The notes under the pieces: model-generated
The model's database searches: none
What the model saw: the letters and a program-made list of their open reading frames with translations, nothing else
What the model was told of the DNA's origin: nothing
Position numbers and translations under genes: made by a program
Part shown: piece by piece, positions 35,243-44,509 of the stretch
Position numbering within the stretch: position 1 is the stretch's first letter
Layout: each line of letters opens with the position of its first letter
Assembly: GCF_037023755.1 (NCBI RefSeq)
Contig: NZ_CP146100.1
Span: forward strand, 5,177,501-5,241,500
Origin: Saccharopolyspora sp. SCSIO 74807
GTDB taxonomy: Bacteria; Actinomycetota; Actinomycetes; Mycobacteriales; Pseudonocardiaceae
Length of the DNA: 64,000 nucleotides
Direction: 5' to 3'

Positions 35243-35991
35243 CAGATCACCGTCCCGCCGTCGACGGGCAGCACCTGGCCCGTGATGTACCCGGCCGCGT
35301 CCGAGGCCATGAACACGAAGGACCCCGCGATTTCGGCGGGCTCCGCCCAGCGGCCGAGAGGGATCCGCGCGAGGGTCTTGGCCGCGAGCTTCTCGTTGCT
35401 GCGGATGTTCTCGGTCATCGCCGTGGCGGCCAGCGGGGCGAGCGCATTCACCGTGACCTGCCTGCGCGCGAGCTCCCGCGCGAGCGACTTGGTCAGCCCG
35501 ATGATCCCGGCCTTGGCCGCACCGTAGTTGGCCTGGCCGATGGTTCCCTGCAACCCGGCGGCGGAAGTGACGTTGATGATCCGTCCCCGCCCGTCCTCGG
35601 CCAGATGCGGCAGCGCCGCTTTGCTACAGGTGTAGCTGCCCATCAGGTGGATGTCGACGATGCGGCGGAACGCCTCTTCCTCCAGGTCCGGGAACATCGC
35701 CGGGGAAATCGCACCGGCGTTGTTGACCAGTATGTGCAGCGTGCCGCCGCCCAACCCTGCCGCGCGCTCGGCGACTTCGGCGGCTGCCGCCGCGTCGCGG
35801 ACGTCCAGCGCGGCGTATTCCGCGATACCGCCTGATTCGCCGATCCGTTCCGCGACGTCCTTGGCCGCCTGCTCGTCGACGTCGGAGACGAGCACGCGCG
35901 CACCCGCGTGCGCGAACGCCTCCGCCACCGCGGCGCCGATGCCGCCGCCCGCGCCGGTGACCAGGGCGGCCCGGTCGTTGAGATCGAACAT
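35242..35991 (-). CDS. FabG-type SDR (probable 3-hydroxyacyl-CoA dehydrogenase)
   Basis: A 249-residue classical short-chain dehydrogenase. The cofactor motif TGAGGGIG (residues 12-19), DVRDAAAA, NNAG (LHILVNNAGAISP), the catalytic serine in NVTSAAGLQG, and YGAAKAG (Tyr-x3-Lys) are present. The C-terminal GYITGQVLPVDGG is family-typical. The acidic SDVDE at the end of the second strand favours NAD(H). Lying between an acyl-CoA dehydrogenase and a thiolase, it probably oxidises a 3-hydroxyacyl-CoA. TGATG overlaps join it to both neighbours. Confidence 0.9.
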
Positions 35992-37157
35992 CAGTAACTC
36001 CTGGGAAGGCCGAGGACGTGCGAACCGAGGTAGTTCAGGACCATCTCCTGGCTGAGCGGAGCGATCCGCAGCAGGCGAGCCTCCCGGAAGTACCGGGAGA
36101 CGTGGTACTCCTCCGAGTACCCCATGCCGCCGTGCGTCTGCAATGCCCGGTCGGCCGCCTGGTAACCCGCGTCGGCGCAGAGGTACTTCGCGGTGTTCGC
36201 CTCGCGGCCGCAGGGTTTTCCGTTGTCGTAGAGCCAGGTCGCCTTGCGCAGCGCCAGTTCCGCGGCGTCCAGTCGGGCCAGCGAGTCGGCCAGCGGGAAC
36301 TGGAGCCCCTGGTTCATGCCGATCGGGCGCCCGAACACCTCCCGCTCGTTGCCGTACTGCGCGGCCTTGCGCAGCGCCGCCCGGCCGAGTCCGAGCGCTT
36401 CGGCGGCGACCAGCATCCGCTCCGGGTTCAGACCGTCCAAGATGTACTTGAAGCCCTTGCCCTCTTCTCCGACGCGATCTTCGACCGGGATGCGGAGTTC
36501 GTCGATGAACAGCTCGTTGGAGCTGACCGCGTTGCGTCCCATCTTGTCGATCGGCCGGATGTCCACGCGGTCACGGTCGAGGTCGGTGAAGAACAGCGTG
36601 AGGCCGTCGGTCTTCTTCTCCGCGTCCTCGAACTTGGTCGTGCGCGTCAGCAGCAGGACCTTCTCGGACTCGCGGGCCTTGGAGATCCACACCTTGCGGC
36701 CGTTGACCACGTAGTGGTCGCCGTCGCGGCGCGCGAACGTGGTGATCTTGGTGGTGTCCAGTCCGGCCTCCGGCTCGGTGACGCCGAAGCACGCATGCAG
36801 CTCCCCGTTGACGATGCGCGGGAGGTTGCGGCGCTTCAGGTCCTCCGAACCGTGCACGATCACCGGGTGCAGCCCGAAGATGGACAGATGCATCGAGCTG
36901 GCCGCGTTCATCCCGCCGCCGGACGCGGAGACCTCTTCCAGCAACAGCGACGCCTCGGTGATCCCGTATCCGTGCCCGCCGTACTCCTCGGGCGTGGTGA
37001 TGCCCAGCCACCCGCCGCGGGCGAACGCGTCGTAGAACTCGGTCGGGAACTCGTGCGCCGCGTCCTTCTCCAGCCAGTACTGGTCGCTGAACTTGCCGGC
37101 CAGCTCGGCGACCGCGTTGCGGATCGTCGCTTGATCCTCGGTCAACTCAAAGTCCAC
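35991..37157 (-). CDS. Acyl-CoA dehydrogenase
   Basis: A 388-residue FAD-dependent acyl-CoA dehydrogenase. Family stretches include ACFGVTEPEAGLDTTKITTFARRDGDHYVVNGRKVWISKA, FGRPIGMNQGLQFPLADSLARLDAAELALRKATWLYD and the C-terminal QTHGGMGYSEEYHVSRYFREARLLRIAP. The usual catalytic-base glutamate position near the C-terminus is not evident to me at a fixed site, so the chain-type specificity is open. I chose GTG 37157 (GGGAG 7 nt upstream, start VDFELTEDQ); the longer ATG frame has no homology. It is the first gene of the SDR/thiolase/HMG-CoA-lyase operon, with a FadR-like motif 46-62 bp upstream. Confidence 0.92.
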   Translation of the reverse strand: MDFELTEDQATIRNAVAELAGKFSDQYWLEKDAAHEFPTEFYDAFARGGWLGITTPEEYGGHGYGITEASLLLEEVSASGGGMNAASSMHLSIFGLHPVIVHGSEDLKRRNLPRIVNGELHACFGVTEPEAGLDTTKITTFARRDGDHYVVNGRKVWISKARESEKVLLLTRTTKFEDAEKKTDGLTLFFTDLDRDRVDIRPIDKMGRNAVSSNELFIDELRIPVEDRVGEEGKGFKYILDGLNPERMLVAAEALGLGRAALRKAAQYGNEREVFGRPIGMNQGLQFPLADSLARLDAAELALRKATWLYDNGKPCGREANTAKYLCADAGYQAADRALQTHGGMGYSEEYHVSRYFREARLLRIAPLSQEMVLNYLGSHVLGLPRSY

Positions 37158-37202
37158 AGCAGATCTCCCACTCGCCCCGTTGAGGGTTTGGATCAATCTT
37201 AC

Positions 37203-37219
37203 TAAAGGACTGACCAAAA
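37203..37219. promoter_or_regulatory. FadR/GntR-like operator candidate upstream of the acyl-CoA dehydrogenase
   Basis: TAAAGGACTGACCAAAA (read leftward TTTTGGTCAGTCCTTTA) is repeated base for base at 50365-50381 in front of the ETF genes, and a variant occurs at 38256 and 46385. It lies in the AT-rich promoter region of the leftward acyl-CoA operon. Confidence 0.6.
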
Positions 37220-37260
37220 TAAAACCGGATGCCACACTTCCGACGTCCGCCTCGGCGAGG

Positions 37261-38241
37261 TCACTCGTAGTCGAGGACGATCTTGCCGAACCCGCCGCCG
37301 CGCTCCAGGTATTCATGCGCCTCAGCGGCCTGGTCGAGCGGAAACGCCCGATCGACCACCGGCGCCCCTACCACACCACCATCCACAAGGGACAGAAGTC
37401 CGTCGAAGTCCCGCGGGCTTCCCATGGTCGTGCCGAGCAGGTCGTACTGGCCGAAGTAGAAGTGCCGCACGTCGAGCACCGCGTCCGAGCGCCGCGATGC
37501 GCCCAACACCACGAGCCGTCCACCCGGCCGTAGCGCGTGCACGGCCTCCTGCCAACTGCCCACGGGATCCAGTACCACGTCAAAACCGAGCCCACCTGGC
37601 GACAGCTGCTTGGCCTGTTCCCACCAGTCGTCGTCGGTGTAGCGCACGCCGCCTTCTGCGCCGAGCTCGCGCGCATTGTCGACCTTGTCCCGCGAGGAGG
37701 ACGTGACCACGACCTTCGCACCGGTCGCCGCTGCGAGTTGCACGGCCATCGTCGCGACACCGCCACCGGCACCGAGGACCAGGAGGGATTCGTCCTTGCA
37801 GAGGCGGCCACGGGCGAACAGCGCGCGATGGGTCGTGAGCCCCACCAACGGCAGCGCAGCCGCCTCGCGCCAGTTCAGCCCCTGCGGTTTGGGACGCACG
37901 CAATCAACAGGCACGGTGACCAGCTCCGCGTAGGTACCGGCGTGGTGATCACCGAGGATCTCCCATCCCGGAGCCGGAGCGCTCTCGTCGTCGCCCCACC
38001 ACAAGGACGGGAGGACGACGACTTCCTCGCCGGTGTCGAGCCTGGTGCCCGCCCCGTCCGCACCGGGGACGTGCGGCAGCTTCGATCCGTACTTGCCCTG
38101 GCGGACGAGCACGTCGTGCCAGTTGAGCGCACCGGCCCGCAGACGGACAGTCACCCAGCCGGGCCGGGCCGTCGGCTCGTCGACGTCTTCGCACCGGAGA
38201 TTGCGCGCGGGACCGAACTCGCGCAGGACCGCTGCATACAC
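37261..38241 (-). CDS. MDR-family zinc-type alcohol dehydrogenase / quinone oxidoreductase
   Basis: A 326-residue medium-chain dehydrogenase/reductase. It has the GroES-like N-terminus (PTARPGWVTVRLRAGALNWHDVLVRQGKYG, then LPHVPGADGAGTRL) and a Rossmann domain with LLVLGAGGGVATMAVQLAAATGAKVVVTSSSRDK. The N-H-D pattern and lack of the zinc-ligand cysteines of classical alcohol dehydrogenases point to a quinone-oxidoreductase-like, probably zinc-free, enzyme using NADPH. The start is ATG 38241, only about 15 bp from a FadR-like GGTCAGACC motif. It could reduce or oxidise an enone intermediate of the neighbouring pathway. Confidence 0.82.
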   Translation of the reverse strand: MYAAVLREFGPARNLRCEDVDEPTARPGWVTVRLRAGALNWHDVLVRQGKYGSKLPHVPGADGAGTRLDTGEEVVVLPSLWWGDDESAPAPGWEILGDHHAGTYAELVTVPVDCVRPKPQGLNWREAAALPLVGLTTHRALFARGRLCKDESLLVLGAGGGVATMAVQLAAATGAKVVVTSSSRDKVDNARELGAEGGVRYTDDDWWEQAKQLSPGGLGFDVVLDPVGSWQEAVHALRPGGRLVVLGASRRSDAVLDVRHFYFGQYDLLGTTMGSPRDFDGLLSLVDGGVVGAPVVDRAFPLDQAAEAHEYLERGGGFGKIVLDYE

Positions 38242-38544
38242 TCGAAACCCCTCTCGGTCAGACCTTTAAAAGGGTAGGTCCATAACTGCCCGACGACAAG
38301 GACGTCGATGCACGAGCAATACCGAACCGCGGCTGGGCCATTCTCCACCGCTATGGCGAGCGGTCCAGCGACCGCCATCCCCCGCTGGGGGTGGCTTCCT
38401 CTCCCGGAATGGAGAACTTCGACGCGATCGCCACCCATTCGTGGCGTCGTAGGTCACAATCCGTCCGCCACCGACCCGGTCCGAGCTGCCCGGAGCACGC
38501 GTCGAGCCCGCCCCGAGCAGCCGCCCGATAGAGAGGAGCCGGCC
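38242..38544. promoter_or_regulatory. Divergent promoter region, MDR oxidoreductase / LuxR regulator
   Basis: It holds GGTCAGACCTTTA (38256-38268, a FadR-like site) next to the MDR gene, followed by AAAAGGGTAGGTCC, and a palindrome CCATCCCCC-GCT-GGGGGTGG (38375-38394) upstream of the regulator gene. No gene seen. Confidence 0.5.
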
Positions 38545-39720
38545 GTGAACAGCGCTGTTCAACGCTATGACCGCGGGAGTGCGCAAGAACGCAGGATCTC
38601 CGCAGCACTAGAAGAACCCCTGCGGCAGGCACGCGAGGTGCTGTCCGCAGCCGGCGACCTGACCCGCGCTCCCGGGCTCATCCCCGACGGTGGCCTCGAC
38701 ATGCACAACGCGGTCCACGCGATCAACGCCGCGGACCGGATTGTGACCAAGCGGATCGCCGCGCAGCCGGACGACGCCGCGCAGCGGCAGCAACTGATCG
38801 ACCTGCTGGTCCAGATCAGCGCGGTGCGCGACGCGATCAGCGAGGCGCACCTGGCCAACCGCGCCACGGCGGTGACCGACGTCAACGACGCGCTGCGGCA
38901 GATGCATTCGGCCGCCTCGGTGCAGCAGCTGGTCCAGATCGTGCCCAAGATCGTCGGTCAGCTCGGCTACGACCGGACCCTGCTCTCCCACATCGAAGGG
39001 GACAGGTGGATCGCGCAGTCCGCCCACGCGGACGCCGACGCCGTCCTGGCGGAATCGATGATCGAGGTAGGTACCGCCGCACCGGGCATCCTGGATCGCA
39101 ACGTCCCGGAAGGCCACGTCTTCCGCAGACGCGTGCCAGTGCTCGTCCGGGACGCGCAGGCGCGTCCCGAGGTGCATCGCGAACTCAAAACCCTCATACA
39201 GACCAGGGCCTACGTCTCGGCACCGGTAGTGGTGAACAACCGGGTCATCGGACTCCTGCACGCCGATGACAGCGCGAGCCCGGGCGGCGTCGACGAACTC
39301 GCCCGCGAAGTGCTGGGCCTGTTCGCGGAAGGGCTGGGCTTCGTGTTCGAGCGGACGTCGTGCTACGAGCGGCTCAACGCCTTGCAGCACCGGTTGCGTG
39401 TGGAGACGCGCGCAGCCGCCGATGCGGTCGACGTATTCGCCGAATCCGACTCTGGCGCTCCTCTGGTTGCGCGTCAGGGCTCTCCCGACGTGGCGGGCTC
39501 GGCGGGGAAATCAGATTCAACGCCACCGCTGCCGGAGCTGACGCGACGCGAACTGGAGGTGCTCGCGCGCCTCGCGACCGGCGAGCGCAATGCCGAGATC
39601 GCCACCCAGCTGTTCGTCTCCGAAGGCACCGTCAAGACGCACGTGAAGAGCATCCTCCGCAAGCTCGGCGCGGAGAACAGAGCGCAGGCCGTGGCGCGCT
39701 ACCACGCCATGAGCCACTGA
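38545..39720 (+). CDS. GAF-domain LuxR-family transcriptional regulator (second paralogue)
   Basis: A 391-residue regulator with the same layout as the one at 16336-17553. A helical N-terminus is followed by a GAF-like sensor (VQQLVQIVPKIVGQLGYDRTLLSHI, VPEGHVFRRRVPVLVRDAQ, TRAYVSAPVVVNNRVIGLLHADD) and a C-terminal LuxR HTH (LTRRELEVLARLATGERNAEIATQLFVSEGTVKTHVKSILRKLGAENRAQAVARY). The two share most of the HTH and many GAF positions, so they arose by duplication. I chose GTG 38545 with GAGAGGAG upstream. It is followed by the P450 operon, which it may control, and lies between the acyl-CoA and P450 gene groups. Confidence 0.87.
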   Translation: MNSAVQRYDRGSAQERRISAALEEPLRQAREVLSAAGDLTRAPGLIPDGGLDMHNAVHAINAADRIVTKRIAAQPDDAAQRQQLIDLLVQISAVRDAISEAHLANRATAVTDVNDALRQMHSAASVQQLVQIVPKIVGQLGYDRTLLSHIEGDRWIAQSAHADADAVLAESMIEVGTAAPGILDRNVPEGHVFRRRVPVLVRDAQARPEVHRELKTLIQTRAYVSAPVVVNNRVIGLLHADDSASPGGVDELAREVLGLFAEGLGFVFERTSCYERLNALQHRLRVETRAAADAVDVFAESDSGAPLVARQGSPDVAGSAGKSDSTPPLPELTRRELEVLARLATGERNAEIATQLFVSEGTVKTHVKSILRKLGAENRAQAVARYHAMSH

Positions 39721-39864
39721 CCGGCTTGGAGCACCGCCGCAGCGAACCACGGTGCTGTCGCCCGAAAATCGGCGCCCGGGTGCGCTGGCCGCGATGCCGC
39801 CGCTCCGCGGACTCGGTGTGCACGGTTGAGCTCTCCCAGAGGACCCGAGCGGGGTAGGAATCTC

Positions 39865-39878
39865 TCACCCAGGGGTGA
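39865..39878. promoter_or_regulatory. Palindrome TCACCC-AG-GGGTGA upstream of the P450 operon
   Basis: A perfect 6 bp inverted repeat with a 2 bp spacer lies 100-113 bp before the P450 start. Similar CACCC/GGGTG palindromes lie in other intergenic regions of this window. It is a candidate LuxR-regulator binding site. Confidence 0.4.
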
Positions 39879-39977
39879 TGCAGCACACGTCCTGGCGACA
39901 GGAGACTGCATTCCGATCCGGCGGTGCCGGATACCCCGAACGATTTCCCCCAGCGCACGCATAATCCGGGAGCACGT

Positions 39978-41303
39978 ATGACCACCACCGAGGAAACGAA
40001 CCTCACTCCTATTCCGGACGAAATCGCTAACCAGGTCGTACTGCCCGAAGGCCACCGCGACGAGACTCGCCTCTTCGAGGCGTACCGGTGGCTGCGGGAG
40101 AACAACCCGCTCGCCAAAGTCACCGTGGAGGGCTTCGACCCGGTCTACCTGGTGACCAAGCACGCCGACATCATGGAGATCGAGCGCCAGCCGGACATCT
40201 TCACCAGCGGCGGTGGTGAAGAGCCGGGCTCGCACAACCCCATCCTGACCAATCAGGCGGGCGACGAGTTCACGAAGTCCATCAACAACGGCAGTCTGCG
40301 AGTCCTCGAGACCGTCACCTTCCTCGACCCGCCGGAACACACGCTCGTCCGCGACATCGCCGCAGAATGGTTCCGCCCTGCGACGTTGAAGAAGTGGGAA
40401 GACACCATCCGCACGCTAGCCCAGGAGGCGATCGCGAAGGGGTTGCGGTCCGGTACCAACGAAATCGATTTCGTCAAGGACTTCGCGCTGTACTTCCCGC
40501 TGCACGTCATCATGAGCCTGTTCGGCGTCCCGGTTGAGGACGAGCCTCGGATGATGGGCCTCACCCAGGACTTCTTCGGCGCAGCAGACCCTGACGCGGC
40601 TCGTCAGGACGTGGCCCCGACGACGCCGGAAGCCGCGGCGCAGCAGTTCGCCGCGGCCATCCAGGACTTCTACGCCTACTTCGACCGGCTCGTCGAAGAC
40701 CGGCGGGCCACGCCGGAGGACGACCTGGCGACCATCATCGCGAACGCGCGGCAGGAGGACGGCGAGTTCTTCGCCAAGGAAATCGCCTACGGCTGGTTCA
40801 TCGCCATCGCCACGGCAGGGCACGACACGACGTCGAGCACCCTGTCCAGCGCGATCGAAGCGCTCGCGCACCACCCGGACCAGCTCCGGCGTGTGCAGGA
40901 GGACCCGAAGCTGATCCCACACCTGGTCAACGAGTCGCTCCGCTGGGCCTCGCCGGTCAAGCAGTTCACCCGTCAGGCCACCCAGGAGTACGAGCTGCGC
41001 GGTCGGCAGATCAAACCGGGCGACCGGTTCGCACTGCTGTACCAGTCGGCCAACCAGGACGCCGACATCTTCAACGACCCGGAGACCTTCAACATCGACC
41101 GTCGGCCGAACAAGCACATCGCCTTCGGCTACGGCCCGCACATGTGCGTCGGCCAGCACCTCGCCAAGCAGGAGCTGCGCATCATGTTCGAGGAGCTGCT
41201 ACCGCGCATCGAGCGCGTCGAGGTCACCGGCGAGCGCAAGCTCGTGCAGACCAACTTCGTCGGTGGCCTGAAGAACCTGCCCGTCAACCTCGTCCTGCGA
41301 TGA
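39978..41303 (+). CDS. Cytochrome P450
   Basis: A 441-residue soluble bacterial P450. The I-helix oxygen-binding motif AGHDTT is at residues 280-285, the ExxR motif is E319..R322 (NESLRW), and the haem loop [10 protein letters not shown] is at 383-392 with C390 as the iron ligand. ATG 39978 has GGGAG upstream; the extra N-terminal residues of the longer frame are not conserved. It overlaps its ferredoxin reductase gene by 4 bp and is followed by a [2Fe-2S] ferredoxin and an alcohol dehydrogenase, forming a self-contained class I electron chain. The likely job is hydroxylation of a methyl or methylene group that the alcohol dehydrogenase then oxidises; the substrate is unknown. Confidence 0.95.
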   Translation: MTTTEETNLTPIPDEIANQVVLPEGHRDETRLFEAYRWLRENNPLAKVTVEGFDPVYLVTKHADIMEIERQPDIFTSGGGEEPGSHNPILTNQAGDEFTKSINNGSLRVLETVTFLDPPEHTLVRDIAAEWFRPATLKKWEDTIRTLAQEAIAKGLRSGTNEIDFVKDFALYFPLHVIMSLFGVPVEDEPRMMGLTQDFFGAADPDAARQDVAPTTPEAAAQQFAAAIQDFYAYFDRLVEDRRATPEDDLATIIANARQEDGEFFAKEIAYGWFIAIATAGHDTTSSTLSSAIEALAHHPDQLRRVQEDPKLIPHLVNESLRWASPVKQFTRQATQEYELRGRQIKPGDRFALLYQSANQDADIFNDPETFNIDRRPNKHIAFGYGPHMCVGQHLAKQELRIMFEELLPRIERVEVTGERKLVQTNFVGGLKNLPVNLVLR

Positions 41304-42538
41304 GCCAAGGGACCGGCAGCACCTCCGACGATCGCCGTGTGGTGATCGTCGGAGGTGGCCACGCAGGTGGCACCCTCACCGGGCTGTTGCGCCAAGGGGG
41401 CTTCACCGGCGAGGTCGTACTGATCGGCGAGGAACCCGACCCGCCGTACCACCGGCCGCCGTTGTCGAAGAGCTTCGACGACGACGGGTTGGAGCAGTGG
41501 CTGCGGGATTTCGCCTTCTACGGGGAGCAGGACATCGACCTCCGCCTCGGTGAGGAGGTCGTCTCGCTGGATCGCGACGCACGGCGAGTGGTCACCTCCT
41601 CCGGGCGGTCCGTCGACTACGACGTGCTCGTGCTCGCCACTGGCGCGGCGCCGCGAGCGATCCCGGTACCGGGTGGCGACCTCGAAGGCGTGCTCGAGCT
41701 GCGCACCCTCGCGGATGCGCGGCAACTGCGCGCGGCAGTGCAGCGCGACGGCGGAATCGTCGTCGTCGGCGGCGGCTACGTCGGTCTGGAGGTCGCCGCT
41801 GCGGCGCGCGCCCGCGGCGACGAAGCCACCGTTGTGGAACGCGAATCCCGGATCCTCGCGCGGGTCGCGAGCACGTCTCTGTCGGAGATCCTGACCGAGT
41901 ACCACCAGCGGAACGGCACGGACGTTCGCACCGGCGCCCAAGTGATCGAACTGGCCGAGAAGCACGGCAGCGTCCGCGGGGTGGTCCTCTCCGACGGCAC
42001 CGAAATTCCGTGTGGGTCCGTGCTCGTCGGGGTCGGGGCGGTTCCGCGGGATCGGCTCGCAGAAGAGGCCGGGCTGGTCTGCGCCGGCGGCATCCTGGTC
42101 GACTCGATGACGCGCACCAGCGATCCGGCAGTGCTGGCGATCGGCGACGTGACCCGCAGGCCGTTGCCCGGCCGCCCCGATCCGGTCCGGATGGAGAGCA
42201 TCCCGAGCGCCGTGGAGCAGGCGAAGCAGGCCGCATCGATCATCTTGAACACGCGGCAGCCCAGACCCGAGGTGCCGTGGTTCTGGTCGGACCAGTTCGA
42301 TCTGAAACTCAAGATCGCCGGCCTGCCCGGCTCGGCGGACGTGCTGTGCCGAGGCGATCCCACGGCCGGCAAGTTCGCACTCTTCCACCACGAAGGCGGG
42401 GTCGTGTCCTGCGTCGAGTCGGCCAACGCGGCGGCCGAATTCATGGCGGCGCGCAAGCTCATCGCCAACGGCGCCCGTATCGACCCCGCCAAGCTCGCGG
42501 ACCCGGAGGTCCCGCTCCGGAGCGCCGTTTCGCAATGA
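41300..42538 (+). CDS. FAD-dependent ferredoxin reductase (P450 partner)
   Basis: A 412-residue reductase of the putidaredoxin-reductase/rubredoxin-reductase group. The FAD site is [12 protein letters not shown] (residues about 15-26), with YHRPPLSK following. The NAD(P)H site is [20 protein letters not shown] with a glutamate at the end of the next strand (VVERESR), which favours NADH. A second FAD motif, [12 protein letters not shown], and the C-terminal reductase domain ([17 protein letters not shown]) are present. ATG 41300 overlaps the P450 stop by 4 bp. It transfers electrons to the ferredoxin encoded 14 bp downstream. Confidence 0.92.
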   Translation: MSQGTGSTSDDRRVVIVGGGHAGGTLTGLLRQGGFTGEVVLIGEEPDPPYHRPPLSKSFDDDGLEQWLRDFAFYGEQDIDLRLGEEVVSLDRDARRVVTSSGRSVDYDVLVLATGAAPRAIPVPGGDLEGVLELRTLADARQLRAAVQRDGGIVVVGGGYVGLEVAAAARARGDEATVVERESRILARVASTSLSEILTEYHQRNGTDVRTGAQVIELAEKHGSVRGVVLSDGTEIPCGSVLVGVGAVPRDRLAEEAGLVCAGGILVDSMTRTSDPAVLAIGDVTRRPLPGRPDPVRMESIPSAVEQAKQAASIILNTRQPRPEVPWFWSDQFDLKLKIAGLPGSADVLCRGDPTAGKFALFHHEGGVVSCVESANAAAEFMAARKLIANGARIDPAKLADPEVPLRSAVSQ

Positions 42539-42551
42539 CAGGAGGAAAACC

Positions 42552-42872
42552 GTGCCCAAGGTCGTCTACGTCCTGCCGGACGGCAGCACGAACGAGGTCG
42601 ACGTACCCGTCGGGCAGAGCGTGATGGACGGGTCGGTCCGCAACAACCTTCCCGGCATCGTCGCCGAATGCGGCGGCAGCTGCTCATGCGCGACCTGCCA
42701 CGTCCATCTCGACGAGCAGTGGTGGGACTTCTTCGACGAACCCTCCGACGAGGAGAACGAGTTGCTGGAGTTCGCCGAGGGAGCGCAGTCCAACTCCCGG
42801 CTCTCCTGCCAGCTCATCGTCAGCGACGCCTGCGACGGAGTCCAGGTCACAGCCCTCGACAACGACGGCTGA
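42552..42872 (+). CDS. [2Fe-2S] ferredoxin, adrenodoxin/putidaredoxin type
   Basis: A 106-residue ferredoxin with cluster ligands C40, C46, C49 and C86 (AECGGSCSCATCHV ... SRLSCQL), the C-x5-C-x2-C spacing of P450-reducing ferredoxins. The acidic helix FFDEPSDEENELLEFAEG (residues about 61-78) is the expected P450/reductase docking surface. GTG 42552 has AGGAGG just upstream. It carries electrons from the reductase to the P450 in the same operon. Confidence 0.95.
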   Translation: MPKVVYVLPDGSTNEVDVPVGQSVMDGSVRNNLPGIVAECGGSCSCATCHVHLDEQWWDFFDEPSDEENELLEFAEGAQSNSRLSCQLIVSDACDGVQVTALDNDG

Positions 42873-42902
42873 CCCGCAGCCGAACAGATCAAGGAGTGCA
42901 CG

Positions 42903-44006
42903 ATGCAGATCACTGCGGCAGTGGTGGACCAGGCGGGTGGCGATTTCACCCCGCAAGAGGTGTCGCTGGGAGAACCCGCGGGCGATGAGGTCCTCGTCGA
43001 GGTCGTCGGTGCCGGCCTGTGCCACACCGACATCGCGGTGAAGGAGGGGCACCTGCCGTTCCCGTTCCCCGGCGTGCTGGGGCACGAGGCGAGCGGTGTG
43101 GTGGTCGAGGTCGGCTCGTCGGTCACGAAGGTCGGCAAGGGCGACAAGGTCGCGGTCAGCTTCAACAGCTGCGGTGCCTGTGTCCAGTGCAAGAAGGACG
43201 CGCCCGCCTACTGCGAGCAGTTCATGGCCGCCAACTTCGGTGGTCAGCGCTTCGACGGCAGCAGCGCGCTGAGCCGCGGTCAGGAGCAGATCGGCAGCAA
43301 CTTCTTCGGGCAGTCCTCGTTGGCCACCCACGCCATCGCCCACGAACGAAACGTTGTGAAGGTGCCCGACAGCGCGCCGCTGGAACTCGTCGGTCCGCTC
43401 GGGTGCGGGGTCCAGACGGGCGCCGGTGCGGTGATGAACTCGCTGGACTGCGAGCCCGGCTCGTCGGTGCTGGTGCTCGGCGGGGGTTCGGTCGGGCTGT
43501 CGGCCGTCCTGGGTGCGGCGGCCCGCGGTCTGCGCACGATCATCGTCGCCGAACCCATGGGGCAACGGCGCGAGCTGGCGCGCGAACTCGGTGCCACGCA
43601 TGTGATCGACCCGGCTGAGGGCACGTTGTCCGAAATGGTGCGGGCCGTCGCCCCCGAAGGCGTGGAGTACGCGGTGGACACCACGGCACAAGTGCCCGTG
43701 ATCGAGCAGGCCGTGCTATCGCTGGGACAGCGCGGCGCGATCGGGCTGCTGGGCGTACCGGCCGACCCGGCCGCGGCACTGCCGCTGAGCCTCATTCAGA
43801 CGCAGGTGACCGGCACCCGGGTGGTCGGAATCGTCGAGGGCGACAGCGATCCGGACACGTTCATCCCGCTGTTGCTGGAACTGCACGCGGCGGGCCGGTT
43901 CCCGTTCGACAAGCTCATCACCAAGAAGCCGTTCTCCGCGATCAACGAGGCGGTGGCGGCACAGCACGAGGGCGAGGCGATCAAGATCGTGCTCGTGCAC
44001 GACTGA
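42903..44006 (+). CDS. Zinc-dependent alcohol dehydrogenase, aryl/allylic type
   Basis: A 367-residue medium-chain zinc alcohol dehydrogenase. The catalytic zinc motif is GLCHTDIAVKEGHLPFPFPGVLGHEASG (Cys, His, and GHE), the structural zinc cysteines are in CGACVQCKKDAPAYC, and the NAD motif is VLVLGGGSVGLSAVLGAA. The ending and the FFGQSSLATHAIAHERNVVKV stretch resemble benzyl-alcohol and geraniol dehydrogenases. AAGGAG lies upstream of ATG 42903. It is last in the P450 operon before a strong terminator, so it probably oxidises the P450 product to an aldehyde. Confidence 0.9.
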   Translation: MQITAAVVDQAGGDFTPQEVSLGEPAGDEVLVEVVGAGLCHTDIAVKEGHLPFPFPGVLGHEASGVVVEVGSSVTKVGKGDKVAVSFNSCGACVQCKKDAPAYCEQFMAANFGGQRFDGSSALSRGQEQIGSNFFGQSSLATHAIAHERNVVKVPDSAPLELVGPLGCGVQTGAGAVMNSLDCEPGSSVLVLGGGSVGLSAVLGAAARGLRTIIVAEPMGQRRELARELGATHVIDPAEGTLSEMVRAVAPEGVEYAVDTTAQVPVIEQAVLSLGQRGAIGLLGVPADPAAALPLSLIQTQVTGTRVVGIVEGDSDPDTFIPLLLELHAAGRFPFDKLITKKPFSAINEAVAAQHEGEAIKIVLVHD

Positions 44007-44028
44007 CCAGCTGGCGGGAAAAGGGAGG

Positions 44029-44075
44029 CGGAGGCGCCGACCGGTGGGGGCACACCGGTCGGCGCCTCCGTTTTT
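44029..44075 (+). terminator. Rho-independent terminator of the P450 operon
   Basis: A perfect 18 bp stem (44029-44046 against 44053-44070, CGGAGGCGCCGACCGGTG) with a GGGGCA loop is followed by TTTTT (44071-44075), 23 bp after the alcohol dehydrogenase stop. Confidence 0.93.
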
Positions 44076-44461
44076 CGCGCCTCCGAACAGAATTCACTCC
44101 TGCCGGTAGCGCACCCCGAATCCATCCCGGCGACGCGCGACGACATGGCGTGCAACGCCGCGACGCAGACGTCCCGGCCCAACGAATCTGTCCGCGTAGG
44201 ACTTGGTTTGGGGCGTTTTCGGCGCACGCGCGCGAAAACATGCGTGACTCACCGGGTGCATCAGTCGCGTGCCAGCGCGGTGACGGAGCAAACAAGCCTG
44301 TGTCGCAGCGCCATGTGCGCGGTCTTCGAACGAGGCCGTGTTCGGCGAAGGCGTCATGACGGCGCGCGCCAGAATCCCTCGTTCCCAACGAGTTCGCCGC
44401 AGGCAGCACGACCCGCCCGTGCATTTCCCCGGCAGTGCGGGACATTTCGTCCCAGACACGA
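44076..44461. other. Intergenic, no gene seen
   Basis: About 390 bp between two terminators of convergent units. Several short frames overlap here on both strands but none has an RBS, family sequence or consistent coding bias. No structured RNA was recognised. Confidence 0.5.
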
Positions 44462-44497
44462 AGGAGCGCCCGACCGGCGAACCGGCCGAGCGCTCCT
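44462..44497 (-). terminator. Hairpin downstream of the aldehyde dehydrogenase gene
   Basis: A 16 bp stem AGGAGCGCCCGACCGG (44462-44477) pairs with 44482-44497 around a CGAA loop with two G-U-type mismatches. It lies 12 bp past the leftward aldehyde dehydrogenase stop. No strong U tract follows. Confidence 0.65.
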
Positions 44498-44509
44498 CGC
44501 GCGCTCGAA

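Noticed and set aside
36018-37205. Rightward 395-codon open frame
   Set aside because: Antisense shadow of the acyl-CoA dehydrogenase gene.
44076-44461. Small genes between two terminators
   Set aside because: Frames on both strands overlap each other without RBS or recognisable protein sequence.
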